From the NCBI RefSeq assembly GCF_023284025.1, contig NZ_JAKIKR010000008.1, positions 1 through 64,000 on the forward strand: a stretch of DNA of 64,000 nucleotides. The letters are read 5' to 3'. Both the position numbers and the translations under genes were made by a program. The notes beneath the pieces are model-generated. The model was not told the origin of the DNA, made no database searches, and saw only the letters and a list, made by a program, of their open reading frames with translations. Origin of the DNA: Shewanella abyssi. GTDB lineage: Bacteria > Pseudomonadota > Gammaproteobacteria > Enterobacterales > Shewanellaceae. Within the stretch, counting starts at the first letter, position 1; every line of letters starts with the position of its first letter. This document shows, piece by piece, positions 54,586 to 64,000 of the stretch.

Positions 54586-56349
54586 CTAAAGCGCTGCTAA
54601 ACTGGGTATTCCAGCTTTGGTAACCATAGCGTGGTTCCGCTCAGTGTCTTCGACAAAACCGCGAGTCGTAATGGTATCGACATAGCGCCAATCACTGCGC
54701 ACCTCTTCGTGAGTGAAGGTCAACGTCAACAAGCCACGATTCATTAAATTGGCATATTTTAAGTTATCAACCAAGCCGATGATGGCCTCTTCTGTCGCAG
54801 GAATATCCTTAGCCTCGATGCCTAAGTAATACTCAAGTCCTGGTGATGATACCGAGCTGGTGGCAAACTCAACACCGACCGCATCGCCTGCAGCATCTTT
54901 AAGCTCATTCGCCCAAGCATTATGAGTATCACCTGCGATCACAACGAGGTTTTTCGACAACGACTTTGCGGTCGCAAGAATCACTTCTCGCTCATAGGCA
55001 TAGCCATCCCATGAATCTAAGTTGTAAGGAATAGATGGCAGTTGTAGCAGCGCCATCGCCTCTGGCGTCAACTTGTGACCATAGAACTGCAGATATTTAA
55101 GCTCATCAGCAGTTAACGTCGGATCGCCGGCTTGCGCTCTTGCAGCAAATCCTGCCAGCGCGGCCAGTTGTCCAAACTCCGGGATAGACAATTGTTGAGT
55201 GGCAATCGCCGCTGGCAGCATCATCTGCCCCATTAACACCTGCTGGCCAAGCACTTGCCACTTGGCAGTTGAGGTTAGCAGTGTTGATTGCAACCACGTC
55301 AGCTGCTCCTGTCCCAACATCGTGCGGTTAACGTCGGTGACGTCAGCCATAAAGCGGCCGCCGTCCAGCCCACCAGTGGCAGGATCCATATAATCAGGGT
55401 ATTCAAGCGGCTTATCTCGGCCCAGTAGTCGCGTATCTAACATGTGTAAGTCTACAAGGTCACCAAACTGAAAACTGCGGTAGATCTCTTCATGATTGCC
55501 CTCTCGCCAAGGACGAATGGGTAGCCATTCAAAGTAGGCCTGCAACGCTCCCTCTTTGCGGGCGTCAAAATCGCCTTCGTTGTCGTTATGATTTTCTGCA
55601 CCTTCGCGCCAGCTATCATTGGCAACTTCATGGTCATCCCAAACCGTAATAAAGGCCGTTTTGGCATGCAACTTTTGCAAACTCAAATCACCACGATACT
55701 GGCTATAACGAGTACGGTAATCGGATAAGCTAAAGAGTTCGCCTTCCGGTAATACCTCGCGCCCGAGTTCTGCTGCACGTTCACTGGCATACTCACCACG
55801 AGCGTATTCATAAATATAATCACCGAGATGAATAACCGCATCCAAGTCATCCATTCTCGACGCCATCTCATAGACATTGAAATAACCCGCAGGGAAGTTA
55901 GCACAAGACACCACGGCAAATTTTGCTTGGGCTAATGCGCCTTGTGGCAAGGTTTTAGCCATGCCTGGAGGTGACATATTTTTGCCGGCCTTGAAGCGAT
56001 AGTAATATTGGGTGCCCGCCTCAAGCCCAGTGGCATCGATTTTTACGGTGTGGTCTCTATCACTATTAGTGATCATTTCACCGTTGGTGATAACTTGACT
56101 AAATGCACTATCGGTCGCCACTTCCCAAGTCACCTTAATGTCTCCGGCAGACTTAGGTGTCACACGGCTCCATAAAATGACAGCATCATGGCTTGGATCT
56201 CCACTGGCGACACCGTGTAAGAACTCTGCTGCAATCACATTTTCGTCATCGTCACTGCTACAGCCCATGAGGCCATATGAAACTACTGCTGCGCCAACGC
56301 CCTTGGCAGACATGGCTAAAAAATCTCTTCGTGAAAAAGGTCGTTTCAT
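54586..56349 (-). CDS. phoD: PhoD-family alkaline phosphatase, Tat-exported
   Basis: 587-residue precursor. A Tat signal (SRRDFLAM) ends near a lipobox-like GLMGC, so it may be exported folded and lipidated. An N-terminal Fn3-like domain with VILWSRVTPKSAG precedes the metallophosphatase domain with LGDYIYEYARGEY, TVWDDHEVANDSW and VVIAGDTHNAW, the iron/calcium ligands. PhoD enzymes cut phosphodiesters and monoesters outside the inner membrane. No clear Pho box was found in the 320-base upstream region. Confidence 0.9.
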   Translation of the reverse strand: MKRPFSRRDFLAMSAKGVGAAVVSYGLMGCSSDDDENVIAAEFLHGVASGDPSHDAVILWSRVTPKSAGDIKVTWEVATDSAFSQVITNGEMITNSDRDHTVKIDATGLEAGTQYYYRFKAGKNMSPPGMAKTLPQGALAQAKFAVVSCANFPAGYFNVYEMASRMDDLDAVIHLGDYIYEYARGEYASERAAELGREVLPEGELFSLSDYRTRYSQYRGDLSLQKLHAKTAFITVWDDHEVANDSWREGAENHNDNEGDFDARKEGALQAYFEWLPIRPWREGNHEEIYRSFQFGDLVDLHMLDTRLLGRDKPLEYPDYMDPATGGLDGGRFMADVTDVNRTMLGQEQLTWLQSTLLTSTAKWQVLGQQVLMGQMMLPAAIATQQLSIPEFGQLAALAGFAARAQAGDPTLTADELKYLQFYGHKLTPEAMALLQLPSIPYNLDSWDGYAYEREVILATAKSLSKNLVVIAGDTHNAWANELKDAAGDAVGVEFATSSVSSPGLEYYLGIEAKDIPATEEAIIGLVDNLKYANLMNRGLLTLTFTHEEVRSDWRYVDTITTRGFVEDTERNHAMVTKAGIPSLAAL

Positions 56350-56616
56350 TATTATTATTCCCTTAATATTGCTCTACTTTAGTGGTACGAGGTCTAATGA
56401 GTTGAGATGGTAAACGGCCACTATTACACATATGTGACATTTTGGTAAAGTATTTGTTAATGCCGATTGTAAAAGTGTCTTAATGGCTGTTGTTTCAAAT
56501 GAAACAGTAAACTTAAAGAGGAAATGTCGGTAACAGATACACACTATAATATTGATAAGGTTCGATTTGTGTTAGTTTCATGAGTCCACAGAATGTCAAA
56601 ATGCTCTGTCACACTG
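56350..56616. other. Upstream region of phoD-like gene
   Basis: No gene seen. An ACACATATGTGA palindrome-like stretch at about 56427 may be an operator half of a CRP-type site. Confidence 0.35.
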
Positions 56617-56650
56617 CATAAAAAAAGCCCACCTAAAAAGGTGAGCCTTT
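56617..56650 (-). terminator. Rho-independent terminator after the collagenase-like gene
   Basis: Stem AAAGGCTCACCT / AGGTGGGCTTT with T7 on the minus strand. Confidence 0.8.
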
Positions 56651-56673
56651 CCCTACTGGCTAAGCCTTTTTAA

Positions 56674-58626
56674 CTATTCACCACCTGTAAGCGCGTCTTC
56701 AATGACAAAAGCATTGTTGGTGTCGTTCAGCAGAGCAACACCTAAGCATTTACCTGAAGTGTCGGTGATCATTAACCGATCACCCAACTTCCAAAATGTC
56801 TCTGAATATGACTCATCTTTTGTTAATGAAGCATACTTACCAGCGTACTTGGTACCCGAGGTTTTACTGACCCAATACAATTCAACTTCAGTATCGGTGT
56901 TATTAGTTACCGTTAAATCTTCGGCATTCTTGGTTGATGTGGTGTATTTCTCCATTAGGTTACAGCTTCCAATTGTGCCTTTTGCTGGCCAATAAGGCAT
57001 ATAGGGCTCAATCTCTGCGGTTATATCCATTGGATCTGGCAATGCAACCGTGCAATCTGCGCCAGAACACACCGACAGATAAACATCAACGATATCCGCA
57101 CCAGCAAAGCTATCTCCTGCGACGATGTAATACTTGCCAGCAGTCGGCGTAGTAATAGTCACAGTTTCTTCATTGCTATCCTCAGTGACAGACTGAGCAG
57201 TAGCAGGCACTACGTTACTAGGGTGGTAAGCTGCACCTTGGTTCACCCACAAATCGATATCAGCTGAACCACCGGAGGTGGTGACGGTAATCGAGTCTGT
57301 TCCAGCAGGTACATCAATAGAATACAAACGGCCGCTACGTCCACTGAGTTGTGTATATTGACCTACGGTCATTGCCGTTGCACTAGCAACATAATCAGAT
57401 CGCAATTGACCAGCATACCAAGTCCCGAATTCAGCTTGGTTATCAATTGCAACTTGTTCGAGCAGCGTGGTTAACTCGGTCCAATCACCAGCACGCATAT
57501 GCGTCAGGATCTGCGTCACTATTGTCGGTTTTTGTTCTAATAAAAATGTAACGGCCAACTGGCCCCAACTGTAAGGTTCATCGCCATTAAAGATCTGCTC
57601 TAAACTGTATTTAGTCGACTCGCTAGCGGTGGTCATATTTTGGTAAGGGTTGTTATAATGAACACCTATGTATTCAGCTAAGCCTTCACCCCACCATTTA
57701 AAGCCTTTAGATTCATTATATTCGCCTTGTTTGTTAAATCGAGCATCTAATGAATGGGTGTACTCATGCTTAAGTGAGCGAATGGTATATCTACCGCCAT
57801 TCCATTCGAGGGCATTAAAGGTAAACACATCAGAGCGATGAGACCAATCTGTTGATTCGAATTCGAAATAAATACCGGTATCATTGTCGTTATAAAAAAG
57901 GTGCATCATCCAAAGTTCATGGTTTCTTTTACTTGAAAAAATATTAACATTAGCAACCTCATTTCTATCACCTGCAACACTATCACCAAATGCAGGCGAG
58001 ATAGCCGCGCTCAAGGTGGCATCAAAACGGCCTTTAGTGTTCTTCAAAGCGACACACACTTCATCCGTTTGTGCAGCCGTCAAATCTTGGCCTCGCACCT
58101 GAACATCGACCTCTTCGCATCGCTGGCTACTGTTAAACAAAGTTGTACTGGTATAAAGCGTGGCATCAACAGCGGCATTCGAAGCGCTCGCATCGACTAG
58201 AATATGGTACCTGCCAGGCTCTACATTATCGAGAATGCAGTATTCATATTCATTTTCACCGTAATATGAAACACAATCGAACTCACCGGTTTCACCTGCC
58301 GTTGCTTCTTCACCGGCTCTTACATACAGATCAGGATCGCCAATATTATTACCATCCACGGTCGCCATTAAACCAACTATCAAGGTCGGTGCTGCTTCCG
58401 TGACATCCACATAAAACGCTAGTGGTTCAGTGATTGAAATATGCTCTATCGATGAATTAAGTGTGATTAGTCCGCCTTCAGGAGCGACAGGTTCAGGTAC
58501 TACAGGATCCGGGATAACGGGTGCCGGGGGAGTAACTGGCGCCGGTGTATCATCATCTCCGCCTCCACCACAAGCTGCCAAAGCTAAGCATAGCGAAATA
58601 GTCAATCCTGATAATCTAAGGGACAT
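56674..58626 (-). CDS. M9-type collagenase-like metallopeptidase, lipoprotein
   Basis: 650-residue precursor. Lipobox LALAAC (Cys near 19) and a Pro/Val-rich linker (PVIPDPVVPEPVAPE), then a PPC-type beta domain (about 50-160), the peptidase domain with zinc site H287-E-Y-T-H291 and distal Glu in WWGEGLAEYIG, and a second PPC domain (about 410-505). A C-terminal beta domain of about 120 residues follows. The motif spacing fits peptidase family M9 (microbial collagenases), shorter than clostridial enzymes. Start ATG 58626 has AAGGAG eight bases before it; a TTG six bases upstream was rejected. Likely degrades collagen-like or other proteins at the cell surface. Confidence 0.87.
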   Translation of the reverse strand: MSLRLSGLTISLCLALAACGGGGDDDTPAPVTPPAPVIPDPVVPEPVAPEGGLITLNSSIEHISITEPLAFYVDVTEAAPTLIVGLMATVDGNNIGDPDLYVRAGEEATAGETGEFDCVSYYGENEYEYCILDNVEPGRYHILVDASASNAAVDATLYTSTTLFNSSQRCEEVDVQVRGQDLTAAQTDEVCVALKNTKGRFDATLSAAISPAFGDSVAGDRNEVANVNIFSSKRNHELWMMHLFYNDNDTGIYFEFESTDWSHRSDVFTFNALEWNGGRYTIRSLKHEYTHSLDARFNKQGEYNESKGFKWWGEGLAEYIGVHYNNPYQNMTTASESTKYSLEQIFNGDEPYSWGQLAVTFLLEQKPTIVTQILTHMRAGDWTELTTLLEQVAIDNQAEFGTWYAGQLRSDYVASATAMTVGQYTQLSGRSGRLYSIDVPAGTDSITVTTSGGSADIDLWVNQGAAYHPSNVVPATAQSVTEDSNEETVTITTPTAGKYYIVAGDSFAGADIVDVYLSVCSGADCTVALPDPMDITAEIEPYMPYWPAKGTIGSCNLMEKYTTSTKNAEDLTVTNNTDTEVELYWVSKTSGTKYAGKYASLTKDESYSETFWKLGDRLMITDTSGKCLGVALLNDTNNAFVIEDALTGGE

Positions 58627-58913
58627 AATCAAACTCCTTATTGATAATATTTATTTTCATTGGTGATTCCTTACCGCCAAAACACCGTATTTAAACAAAA
58701 AATACCACAGTAGATACAAGATACCAACGAATATTATACAATATAAGATATACGAAAGTGGAATATTAATAACCCGTTAGATTATTAGCAGCCTCAGCCG
58801 CTTTACAAAGTACCAGTGGGTTAGTGAGAAGAAGTCAGTAAGGGGTTAACGAGCAAATCAATAGCCAGACAAGAAGTGCCTGGCACAATAAATTTACTCG
58901 CTTTGCAGTGAGA

Positions 58914-60002
58914 TTAGCGGCGGGAACAGATAGTACACACTATGGGAGCATGATCGGTACTGTGACTATCACGATCAAACTGAGGATTAATTAGATGGCG
59001 GTCTTCAGTATGATAATGGCTCACCTCTGCAGTACTGGTGTGAAAAGCGGGGTTGAAGTCTTGTGACAGCAAGATGTAATCCAGTACATGGCCTTGAGCA
59101 GCGTAATAGTGTGTCGCTTGCCTGTGGGAGCGAATCACCTCCCCATCTGAGGTTTGCTTATCGCTAGCGGCGGATACACTTTGACAATACAGTTGGTAGG
59201 CATCTGTAAGTGGATAACTTGCAAGCTCACCCAAACCATTCTTATCGAATCTCAACTCTTTAGTGGTTAAAAAAGAAAGCACCTGACTGTTAAGATCATC
59301 ATTAAAGTCGCCGATTAACATCATCGCATTTTGGGTTTTTACACGACGCTGCATCATGCTATGAAATAGTAATGCCGCTTCACTGCCTCTTTGAATGCTC
59401 GACGCCCACTGGCCCAGAACATTACGCCCTAGTAACTCGCCATAATTGGCATTTCGTGCAACAGCAGTGGTAGGCGGTGGTAACTCATCCATTGATGGCC
59501 GCTTAGATTTAAAATGCACCACGTAGATATCGCAATGACCGATATCAGGCAGCACCACAGTCACCCGCAGTGGTTTACGGCTGTAGTTAAAATGACGTTC
59601 AAGCCCGAGCGCTGCTGCGTAAGGTTTATCAACATCAATTGAAACCACCTCTTCAAAAGCAAATTTAGAGGCGATAGCGACTACGGGATCCCGACAAATA
59701 AAATCATCAACAACACTAGGCTCATCCACTACTGCAAAATGGTTTAAGCCAGCATCGCGAACTTGATCGGCCAATGCTGGTGCTGAAAAGACCTCTTGAA
59801 AAGCTATGATGTCCGGTTGATGCTCGGTTAAAAATTCATTCAGCCAACGCTGCTTCTTTGCCCACTGTTCACCACTATAGATGTTTTCAAAATCATAGTA
59901 GGCCAGTGGCGGTTCAAGGTAGTTAAACAAATTAAAGCTGGCGACCTTTACTGTTAAGGGCGTTAGCTCTACTTGTTCAATGTTTGTTTTCAACGAGATC
60001 AT
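58914..60002 (-). CDS. Endonuclease/exonuclease/phosphatase family protein
   Basis: 362 residues of the EEP fold without a signal peptide. Motifs are ASFNLFNY, QPDIIAFQEV with the metal-binding Glu, YVVHFKSKRP, LIGDFNDDLNS and the terminal STDHAPI. Could cut nucleic acid, phosphoinositides or other phosphodiesters; the subfamily is not clear. It precedes nothing on its strand and follows the DUF808 gene by 16 bases, so the two may share a transcript. AAGGA touches the start codon. Confidence 0.87.
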   Translation of the reverse strand: MISLKTNIEQVELTPLTVKVASFNLFNYLEPPLAYYDFENIYSGEQWAKKQRWLNEFLTEHQPDIIAFQEVFSAPALADQVRDAGLNHFAVVDEPSVVDDFICRDPVVAIASKFAFEEVVSIDVDKPYAAALGLERHFNYSRKPLRVTVVLPDIGHCDIYVVHFKSKRPSMDELPPPTTAVARNANYGELLGRNVLGQWASSIQRGSEAALLFHSMMQRRVKTQNAMMLIGDFNDDLNSQVLSFLTTKELRFDKNGLGELASYPLTDAYQLYCQSVSAASDKQTSDGEVIRSHRQATHYYAAQGHVLDYILLSQDFNPAFHTSTAEVSHYHTEDRHLINPQFDRDSHSTDHAPIVCTICSRR

Positions 60003-60018
60003 TCCTTAAAATATAGCG

Positions 60019-60960
60019 CTAGTGACTAACGACCTTGTCGCCTTTAAATTTGAGGAATAGTTGCATCAACAAAACGGCGATAGCACCTGCAACCACACCA
60101 AAAATTGAATTTAAAATACTTGGCGTGATAAAGGATAATACCGGCCCGACAACAGACAAGCCCTCAACCCAGGTCGCCGCCAGGCTTATTTGCACGCTCA
60201 CCCAGTGCAACCCGTGAGTTAATATACCGCCACCGACCATAAACATGGCAATGGTTCCAACGACTGATAGGGTTTTCATTAGGTAAGGGGCAAAGCTCAG
60301 CAACATATAGCCCAAACGGCGCTTAAATCGAGCCGCGATGCTCTCCCCTTGGCGCTGACTTAAGTACAAGCCCGCATCATCAATTTTGACAATACCCGCC
60401 ACTAAGCCATAGACACCTATGGTCATCACAATCGCGATAAAACTCAGGGTGAAAAATTGAGTCGTTAAGCTTTTCTCAGCGACAATGCCTAGAGTGATGG
60501 CGATAATCTCAGCAGAAAGTACAAAGTCGGTTCTAATAGCCCCTTTAACCTTCTTCTTTTCATACTCTTTGAGATCGCCAATCACCTCTTGTGGTTGTTC
60601 ACTCACGACTTGAGGGTGTTTGTTAGCTTGGTCGCTATGGTAAATTTTCTCAAACCCTTCAAAACATAAAAACAATCCACCGAACATTAATAAGGGTGTA
60701 ACGGCCCAAGGGATAAAGGCACTGATCAGCATTGCTGCAGGCACTAGGATGCATTTATTCTTAAACGAGCCAACGGCGACTGCCCATACTACTGGTAGCT
60801 CTCTATCTGCAGAAACTCCACTAACTTGCTGGGCGTTTAAGGCTAAATCATCACCCAACACCCCCGCCGTTTTACGCGCAGCCACTTTACTCATTACGGC
60901 AACATCATCCAAAATAGTGGCGATATCATCTAACAAGGTTAATAAACTTGCCCCAGCCAT
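60019..60960 (-). CDS. DUF808 (YedI) inner-membrane protein
   Basis: 313 residues. The conserved N-terminus MAGASLLTLLDDIATILDDVAVMSKVAARKTAGVLGDDLALNAQQVSG region (residues 1-48) is the family hallmark. Six or so hydrophobic helices follow (for example ILVPAAMLISAFIPW, LLMFGGLFLCFEGFEKI). Function unknown. Confidence 0.9.
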   Translation of the reverse strand: MAGASLLTLLDDIATILDDVAVMSKVAARKTAGVLGDDLALNAQQVSGVSADRELPVVWAVAVGSFKNKCILVPAAMLISAFIPWAVTPLLMFGGLFLCFEGFEKIYHSDQANKHPQVVSEQPQEVIGDLKEYEKKKVKGAIRTDFVLSAEIIAITLGIVAEKSLTTQFFTLSFIAIVMTIGVYGLVAGIVKIDDAGLYLSQRQGESIAARFKRRLGYMLLSFAPYLMKTLSVVGTIAMFMVGGGILTHGLHWVSVQISLAATWVEGLSVVGPVLSFITPSILNSIFGVVAGAIAVLLMQLFLKFKGDKVVSH

Positions 60961-61207
60961 ACAGACTCCCTTTAATTGCGCTACTTACGTAAAGTCCATC
61001 TTGGTTAGCGCTTAATACCGTTATTTACCCGCGCTAGATAAACTATCCCTAGCGACTATTTATACAAACCTTTTATCTATAAACTCAAGCTAATCACGAT
61101 ATAGCAACCTTGTCACTTTAAAAGAAAATTTCAGGCACGCTTTAGTCGTTTAAAGCGTATACTATCGCCAATATTTTTTAACCTTCGCCTTTAAAAAGGA
61201 TGTCGTT

Positions 61208-61864
61208 ATGACTCAAGATGAAATGAAAAAAGCCGCCGGTTGGGCTGCACTTCAATATGTAGAGAAAGATAGCATTGTTGGTGTCGGAACAGGCTCTACT
61301 GTAAATCATTTTATTGACGCGCTTGCGACAATGAAAGCAGAGATCGAGGGCGCGGTTTCAAGTTCTGAAGCTTCTACCGAGAAGATGAAAGCACTTGGCA
61401 TTCCAGTTTATGATCTTAATAGTGTTAATGACCTATCCGTATATGTCGACGGCGCTGATGAAATCAACGGCCATATGGACATGATTAAAGGCGGTGGCGC
61501 AGCATTAACTCGCGAAAAAATCGTCGCTGCAGTGGCTGAAAAATTCATCTGCATTGTCGATAATACTAAACAAGTCGATATCTTAGGTGAATTCCCGCTG
61601 CCTGTTGAGGTTATCCCAATGGCGCGCTCATATGTGGCACGTCAACTTGTTAAACTTGGTGGCGATCCCGTTTACCGTGAAGGCGTACTAACAGATAACG
61701 GCAACATTATCTTAGATGTCTACAATATGAAGATTATGAACCCGAAAGAGCTTGAAGAGAAAATTAATGCCATCGTGGGCGTTGTGACCAATGGCTTATT
61801 CGCCATGCGCGGCGCTGATGTGCTGCTAGTAGGAACGCCTGAAGGTGTTAAAACCGTCAAGTAA
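61208..61864 (+). CDS. rpiA: Ribose-5-phosphate isomerase A
   Basis: 218-residue cytoplasmic enzyme of the pentose phosphate pathway, interconverting ribose 5-phosphate and ribulose 5-phosphate. Motifs: [13 protein letters not shown] (25-37), YVDGADEI with D81 and D84, [11 protein letters not shown] with K94 and E103, the catalytic set. AAAAAGGATGTCGTT gives the ribosome binding site before ATG 61208. Followed by a terminator and the cyclo-ligase gene. Confidence 0.97.
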   Translation: MTQDEMKKAAGWAALQYVEKDSIVGVGTGSTVNHFIDALATMKAEIEGAVSSSEASTEKMKALGIPVYDLNSVNDLSVYVDGADEINGHMDMIKGGGAALTREKIVAAVAEKFICIVDNTKQVDILGEFPLPVEVIPMARSYVARQLVKLGGDPVYREGVLTDNGNIILDVYNMKIMNPKELEEKINAIVGVVTNGLFAMRGADVLLVGTPEGVKTVK

Positions 61865-61916
61865 ATTAGCAACACATTATCATAGCTGTTAAGCGCTATG
61901 TTGTGAGTCTAATCTA

Positions 61917-61949
61917 GCCACAATACATTATTGCTATTGTGGCTTTTTT
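61917..61949 (+). terminator. Rho-independent terminator after rpiA
   Basis: Stem AGCCACAATA / TATTGTGGCT with T6. Confidence 0.88.
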
Positions 61950-62114
61950 ATTGTTACCGCCATATGAACAGTAACCAGCAGCGATAGTCGCGCTTCCTCG
62001 CCCAGTATTAGACTCACTATTCAAAACCACGATTCAAAATCATAATTGCGATGCCAACAAACAGCCGATAGACTGCATGCATGATAAATAAACATAAATA
62101 GATAAGTCACACCT

Positions 62115-62726
62115 ATGCAGCAGCCAAGCATTACCAATACTCTTGAAGCCAGCTCGCCAAAAATCATTCGACTCGCGGTACGTGCTGCTCGCCGAGGTTT
62201 AAGCAATGATCAACAGTCTGTTGCCGCCAATACTGCTGCGGTCAAAGCCCTGCAAAAGCTCAAGCAGCTTAGCGCTAGAAAAGTCGCACTTTACCTAACC
62301 AACGATGGCGAGCTGGATACTCAAGCATTGATCAAGATGCTTTGGCAGCACGGCGTGCAGGTGTACTTGCCCAGACTGCACCCCTTTGCCGCTGGCAATC
62401 TTATCTTTCTACGCTATAACCAAAATACGGTGCTTGAGAGAAATAGCTTAGGTATTTGGGAACCACGTTTAAATGTCAGCCAAATGATATTACCGCATCA
62501 GCTAGATGTAGTAATTACCCCACTGGTCGCCTTTGACATCAAAGGCAATAGAATGGGTATGGGCGGCGGCTATTACGACAGAGCGTTAGCCAACTGGCAA
62601 ACCATCGGCAAACCTTTCCCCATTGGCTATGCTCATGATTGTCAGCAAGTCAGCAAGCTCCCTAGCGAACATTGGGATGTGCCACTGCCATATATCATCA
62701 CCCCGTCGCAAGACTACTCATTTTAA
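62115..62726 (+). CDS. fau: 5-formyltetrahydrofolate cyclo-ligase
   Basis: 203-residue enzyme (YgfA/Fau) that turns 5-formyl-THF into 5,10-methenyl-THF using ATP. Features: N-terminal RRGLSNDQQSVAANTAAVKAL, a middle PLVAFDIKGNRMGMGGGYYDRAL (the ATP/folate signature), and PIGYAHDCQQ. The gene usually follows the 6S RNA gene; here it lies about 48 kb away next to rpiA. Confidence 0.93.
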   Translation: MQQPSITNTLEASSPKIIRLAVRAARRGLSNDQQSVAANTAAVKALQKLKQLSARKVALYLTNDGELDTQALIKMLWQHGVQVYLPRLHPFAAGNLIFLRYNQNTVLERNSLGIWEPRLNVSQMILPHQLDVVITPLVAFDIKGNRMGMGGGYYDRALANWQTIGKPFPIGYAHDCQQVSKLPSEHWDVPLPYIITPSQDYSF

Positions 62727-62731
62727 GGCTT

Positions 62732-62791
62732 AATGAGTATGGCTGAGTGCAGCTCCGCCCTTCGCTCTCAGTGGCATGTGCTGCACTCATT
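62732..62791. terminator. Hairpin between convergent fau and ung
   Basis: GAGTGCAGC (62745-62753) and GCTGCACTC (62780-62788), extended by AATGAGT/ACTCATT. No T tract, so termination is only likely. Confidence 0.5.
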
Positions 62792-62795
62792 AGCG

Positions 62796-63464
62796 CTAGA
62801 CCTGCCAATCAATAGCGGCGCTGCCTTGCTGCTTCAGTAGCTGGTTTACATGAGAGAAATGCTTACAACCGAAAAAGCCTCGATAGGCAGATAATGGTGA
62901 AGGATGAGGGCCAGAGACAATCTGGTGATGCTCGGCAGTTATGACTTTGCCTTTCTTCTTGGCATGAGCGCCCCACAACACAAATATGATCGGTTGCGGC
63001 TGCTCATTAAGGTGCAGCAACACATTCTGAGTAAATATTTCCCAGCCCGACTTAGCATGAGAGTGGGCTTTTCCTTGCTCGACGGTCAGCACGGTATTGA
63101 GCATTAACACCCCTTGCTGCGCCCAACTTAATAAGTTGCCATGTTCAGGAATGGTAAAACCCTCAATATCACAAGACAATTCTTTATACATGTTCACCAA
63201 AGAGGGGGGCACTTTTACCCCTTTTTGCACCGAGAAACATAACCCATGGGCCTGATCCGGTCCGTGGTAGGGATCTTGCCCTATCAGTACCACACGAACC
63301 TCATTTAGCGGCGTATATTCAAATGCTGATAGTACCTGCTCCTTAGGCGGGAAAATCACTTTACCTGCGGTTCTCTCTGCCTCAACAAAGGCTTCTAGTG
63401 CGGTAAAGTAGTCTTGTTGCTGCTGTTGCTGAATAAATTCTTTCCAGCTTAAATCAATAGCCAT
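62796..63464 (-). CDS. ung: Uracil-DNA glycosylase, family 1
   Basis: 222-residue base-excision repair enzyme that removes uracil from DNA. GQDPYHG (62-68) holds the catalytic Asp64, CFSVQ the uracil-stacking Phe, [19 protein letters not shown] the middle motif, and [17 protein letters not shown] the active-site His and the minor-groove loop. Length is normal. The glutamine run (residues 12-17) near the N-terminus is not conserved. Confidence 0.97.
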   Translation of the reverse strand: MAIDLSWKEFIQQQQQQDYFTALEAFVEAERTAGKVIFPPKEQVLSAFEYTPLNEVRVVLIGQDPYHGPDQAHGLCFSVQKGVKVPPSLVNMYKELSCDIEGFTIPEHGNLLSWAQQGVLMLNTVLTVEQGKAHSHAKSGWEIFTQNVLLHLNEQPQPIIFVLWGAHAKKKGKVITAEHHQIVSGPHPSPLSAYRGFFGCKHFSHVNQLLKQQGSAAIDWQV

Positions 63465-63647
63465 TGCTGATGCTCACTAAAATGTTTTATTTATAGTAAG
63501 AGTTCACATTAGTGCGTGCAATCTGTTAAATCATTTATGACTCAATAGGAGCAACATAGTAATGAAACACCTGCCGAGGCTCTGTCACGACCATCAAAAC
63601 TTAAATTCATAGTTAACTTATTGGTATTACATGTTTTAGGTGTTAAA
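63465..63647. other. Divergent ung-pilin intergenic region
   Basis: 183 bases that separate ung from the pilin gene. No distinct boxes identified. Confidence 0.4.
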
Positions 63648-64000
63648 ATGCCCGCTCAAATTTTGCCCAGGACGGCCAATTCAATGTTGCATCTGTCAGC
63701 TTCCAAACCCCAATCTGGTTTCACTTTAATCGAACTTGTTGTGGTCATTATTATTCTGGGCATATTGGCAGTGGTTGCTATGCCAAAGTTTATCAATATA
63801 TCTGAAGATGCACAGGTATCAACAGTTAAGGCCACTGGCGGAGCATTCAAGTCAGGGCTTGATCTAGCACGCGCCGTGTGGGCTGTAAAAGTCGGCAGTG
63901 GCCCCGTTGAAGACTTACCAGTGTTCGGTACAAGCCAGGAAGGTGAAGTAGACTTTAACGCTAACGGCTGGCCAGCACAGCACTATACTCTAGGCAATGA
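63648..64000 (+). CDS. Type IV pilin-like protein (MSHA-type), 3' end cut by window
   Basis: Prepilin with the type III signal SGFTLIELVVVIIILGILA: cleavage after Gly, N-methylated Phe, Glu at position 5. The mature part begins AMPKFINISEDAQVSTVKATGGAFKSGL, as in MSHA-family pilins. The ATG at 63648 has AGGTG six bases before it; an ATG at 63684 in the same frame would give a shorter leader (MLHLSASKPQSG), so the start is open. About 118 codons are visible. Confidence 0.85.
   Translation, partial: MPAQILPRTANSMLHLSASKPQSGFTLIELVVVIIILGILAVVAMPKFINISEDAQVSTVKATGGAFKSGLDLARAVWAVKVGSGPVEDLPVFGTSQEGEVDFNANGWPAQHYTLGN

Noticed and set aside
56350..56616. Pho box before the PhoD-type gene
   Set aside because: No convincing pair of CTGTCAT-like repeats at the expected spacing.

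Overview
The window is chromosomal DNA of a gammaproteobacterium, most probably a Shewanella. The evidence is an OmcA/MtrC-type decaheme lipoprotein cytochrome, the order yygfB-ubiH-ubiI-gcvTHP with divergent zapA and a 6S RNA gene, holC-valS, an MSHA-like pilin, and many intergenic palindromic and 7-9 bp tandem repeats. Nothing in the sequence names the species. Layout: 1-4900 is accessory: the 5' part of an IS4-family element, then an A+T-rich gene for a large leucine-rich-repeat Roc/COR GTPase with an odd start region. 4951-13323 (minus) carries the glycine cleavage genes gcvT, gcvH and gcvP and the ubiquinone hydroxylases ubiI and ubiH with ygfB. zapA, the 6S RNA gene (ssrS) and about 1.1 kb of decayed repeats follow, then holC and valS.

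The stretch 18869-24600, downstream of valS, is a mosaic. It holds the three genes of the AmmeMemoRadiSam set (radical SAM enzyme, Memo-like protein, AMMECR1-like protein) split by a chemoreceptor gene. Between them lie two extra copies of the valS 3' end, each followed by its own terminator, a copy of the 3' end of yqaE (the intact gene is 2 kb downstream), and a 62-bp direct repeat carrying the 5' end of the radical SAM gene on both sides of the chemoreceptor. This records repeated insertion or duplication at the end of valS and is the most unusual structure in the window.

From 24685 to 45800 come a membrane-tethered glutaredoxin next to a small exported cysteine-rich peptide, AraC and LysR regulators, a CidA/LrgA-LrgB pair, a POT-like transporter, a SatP-type acetate transporter, the decaheme cytochrome with a LysR-type gene, an RsuA-like pseudouridine synthase, a cysteine-containing SufR-like regulator divergent from a flavin reductase, small stress and hypothetical genes, and a four-gene cluster of MipA/OmpV porin, DUF3019 protein, response regulator and sensor kinase.

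From 45800 to the end are ordinary chromosomal genes: fkpA-type isomerase, slyX, a COG3014 lipoprotein with lpoB, an M1 aminopeptidase lipoprotein, a phosphoribosyltransferase, a Tat-exported PhoD phosphatase, an M9 collagenase-like lipoprotein, an EEP-family phosphatase or nuclease, a DUF808 membrane protein, rpiA, the 5-formyltetrahydrofolate cyclo-ligase gene, ung, and the start of an MSHA-like pilin gene cut by the window end. Many gene pairs are separated by clear Rho-independent terminators. No tRNA, rRNA or CRISPR array was seen.
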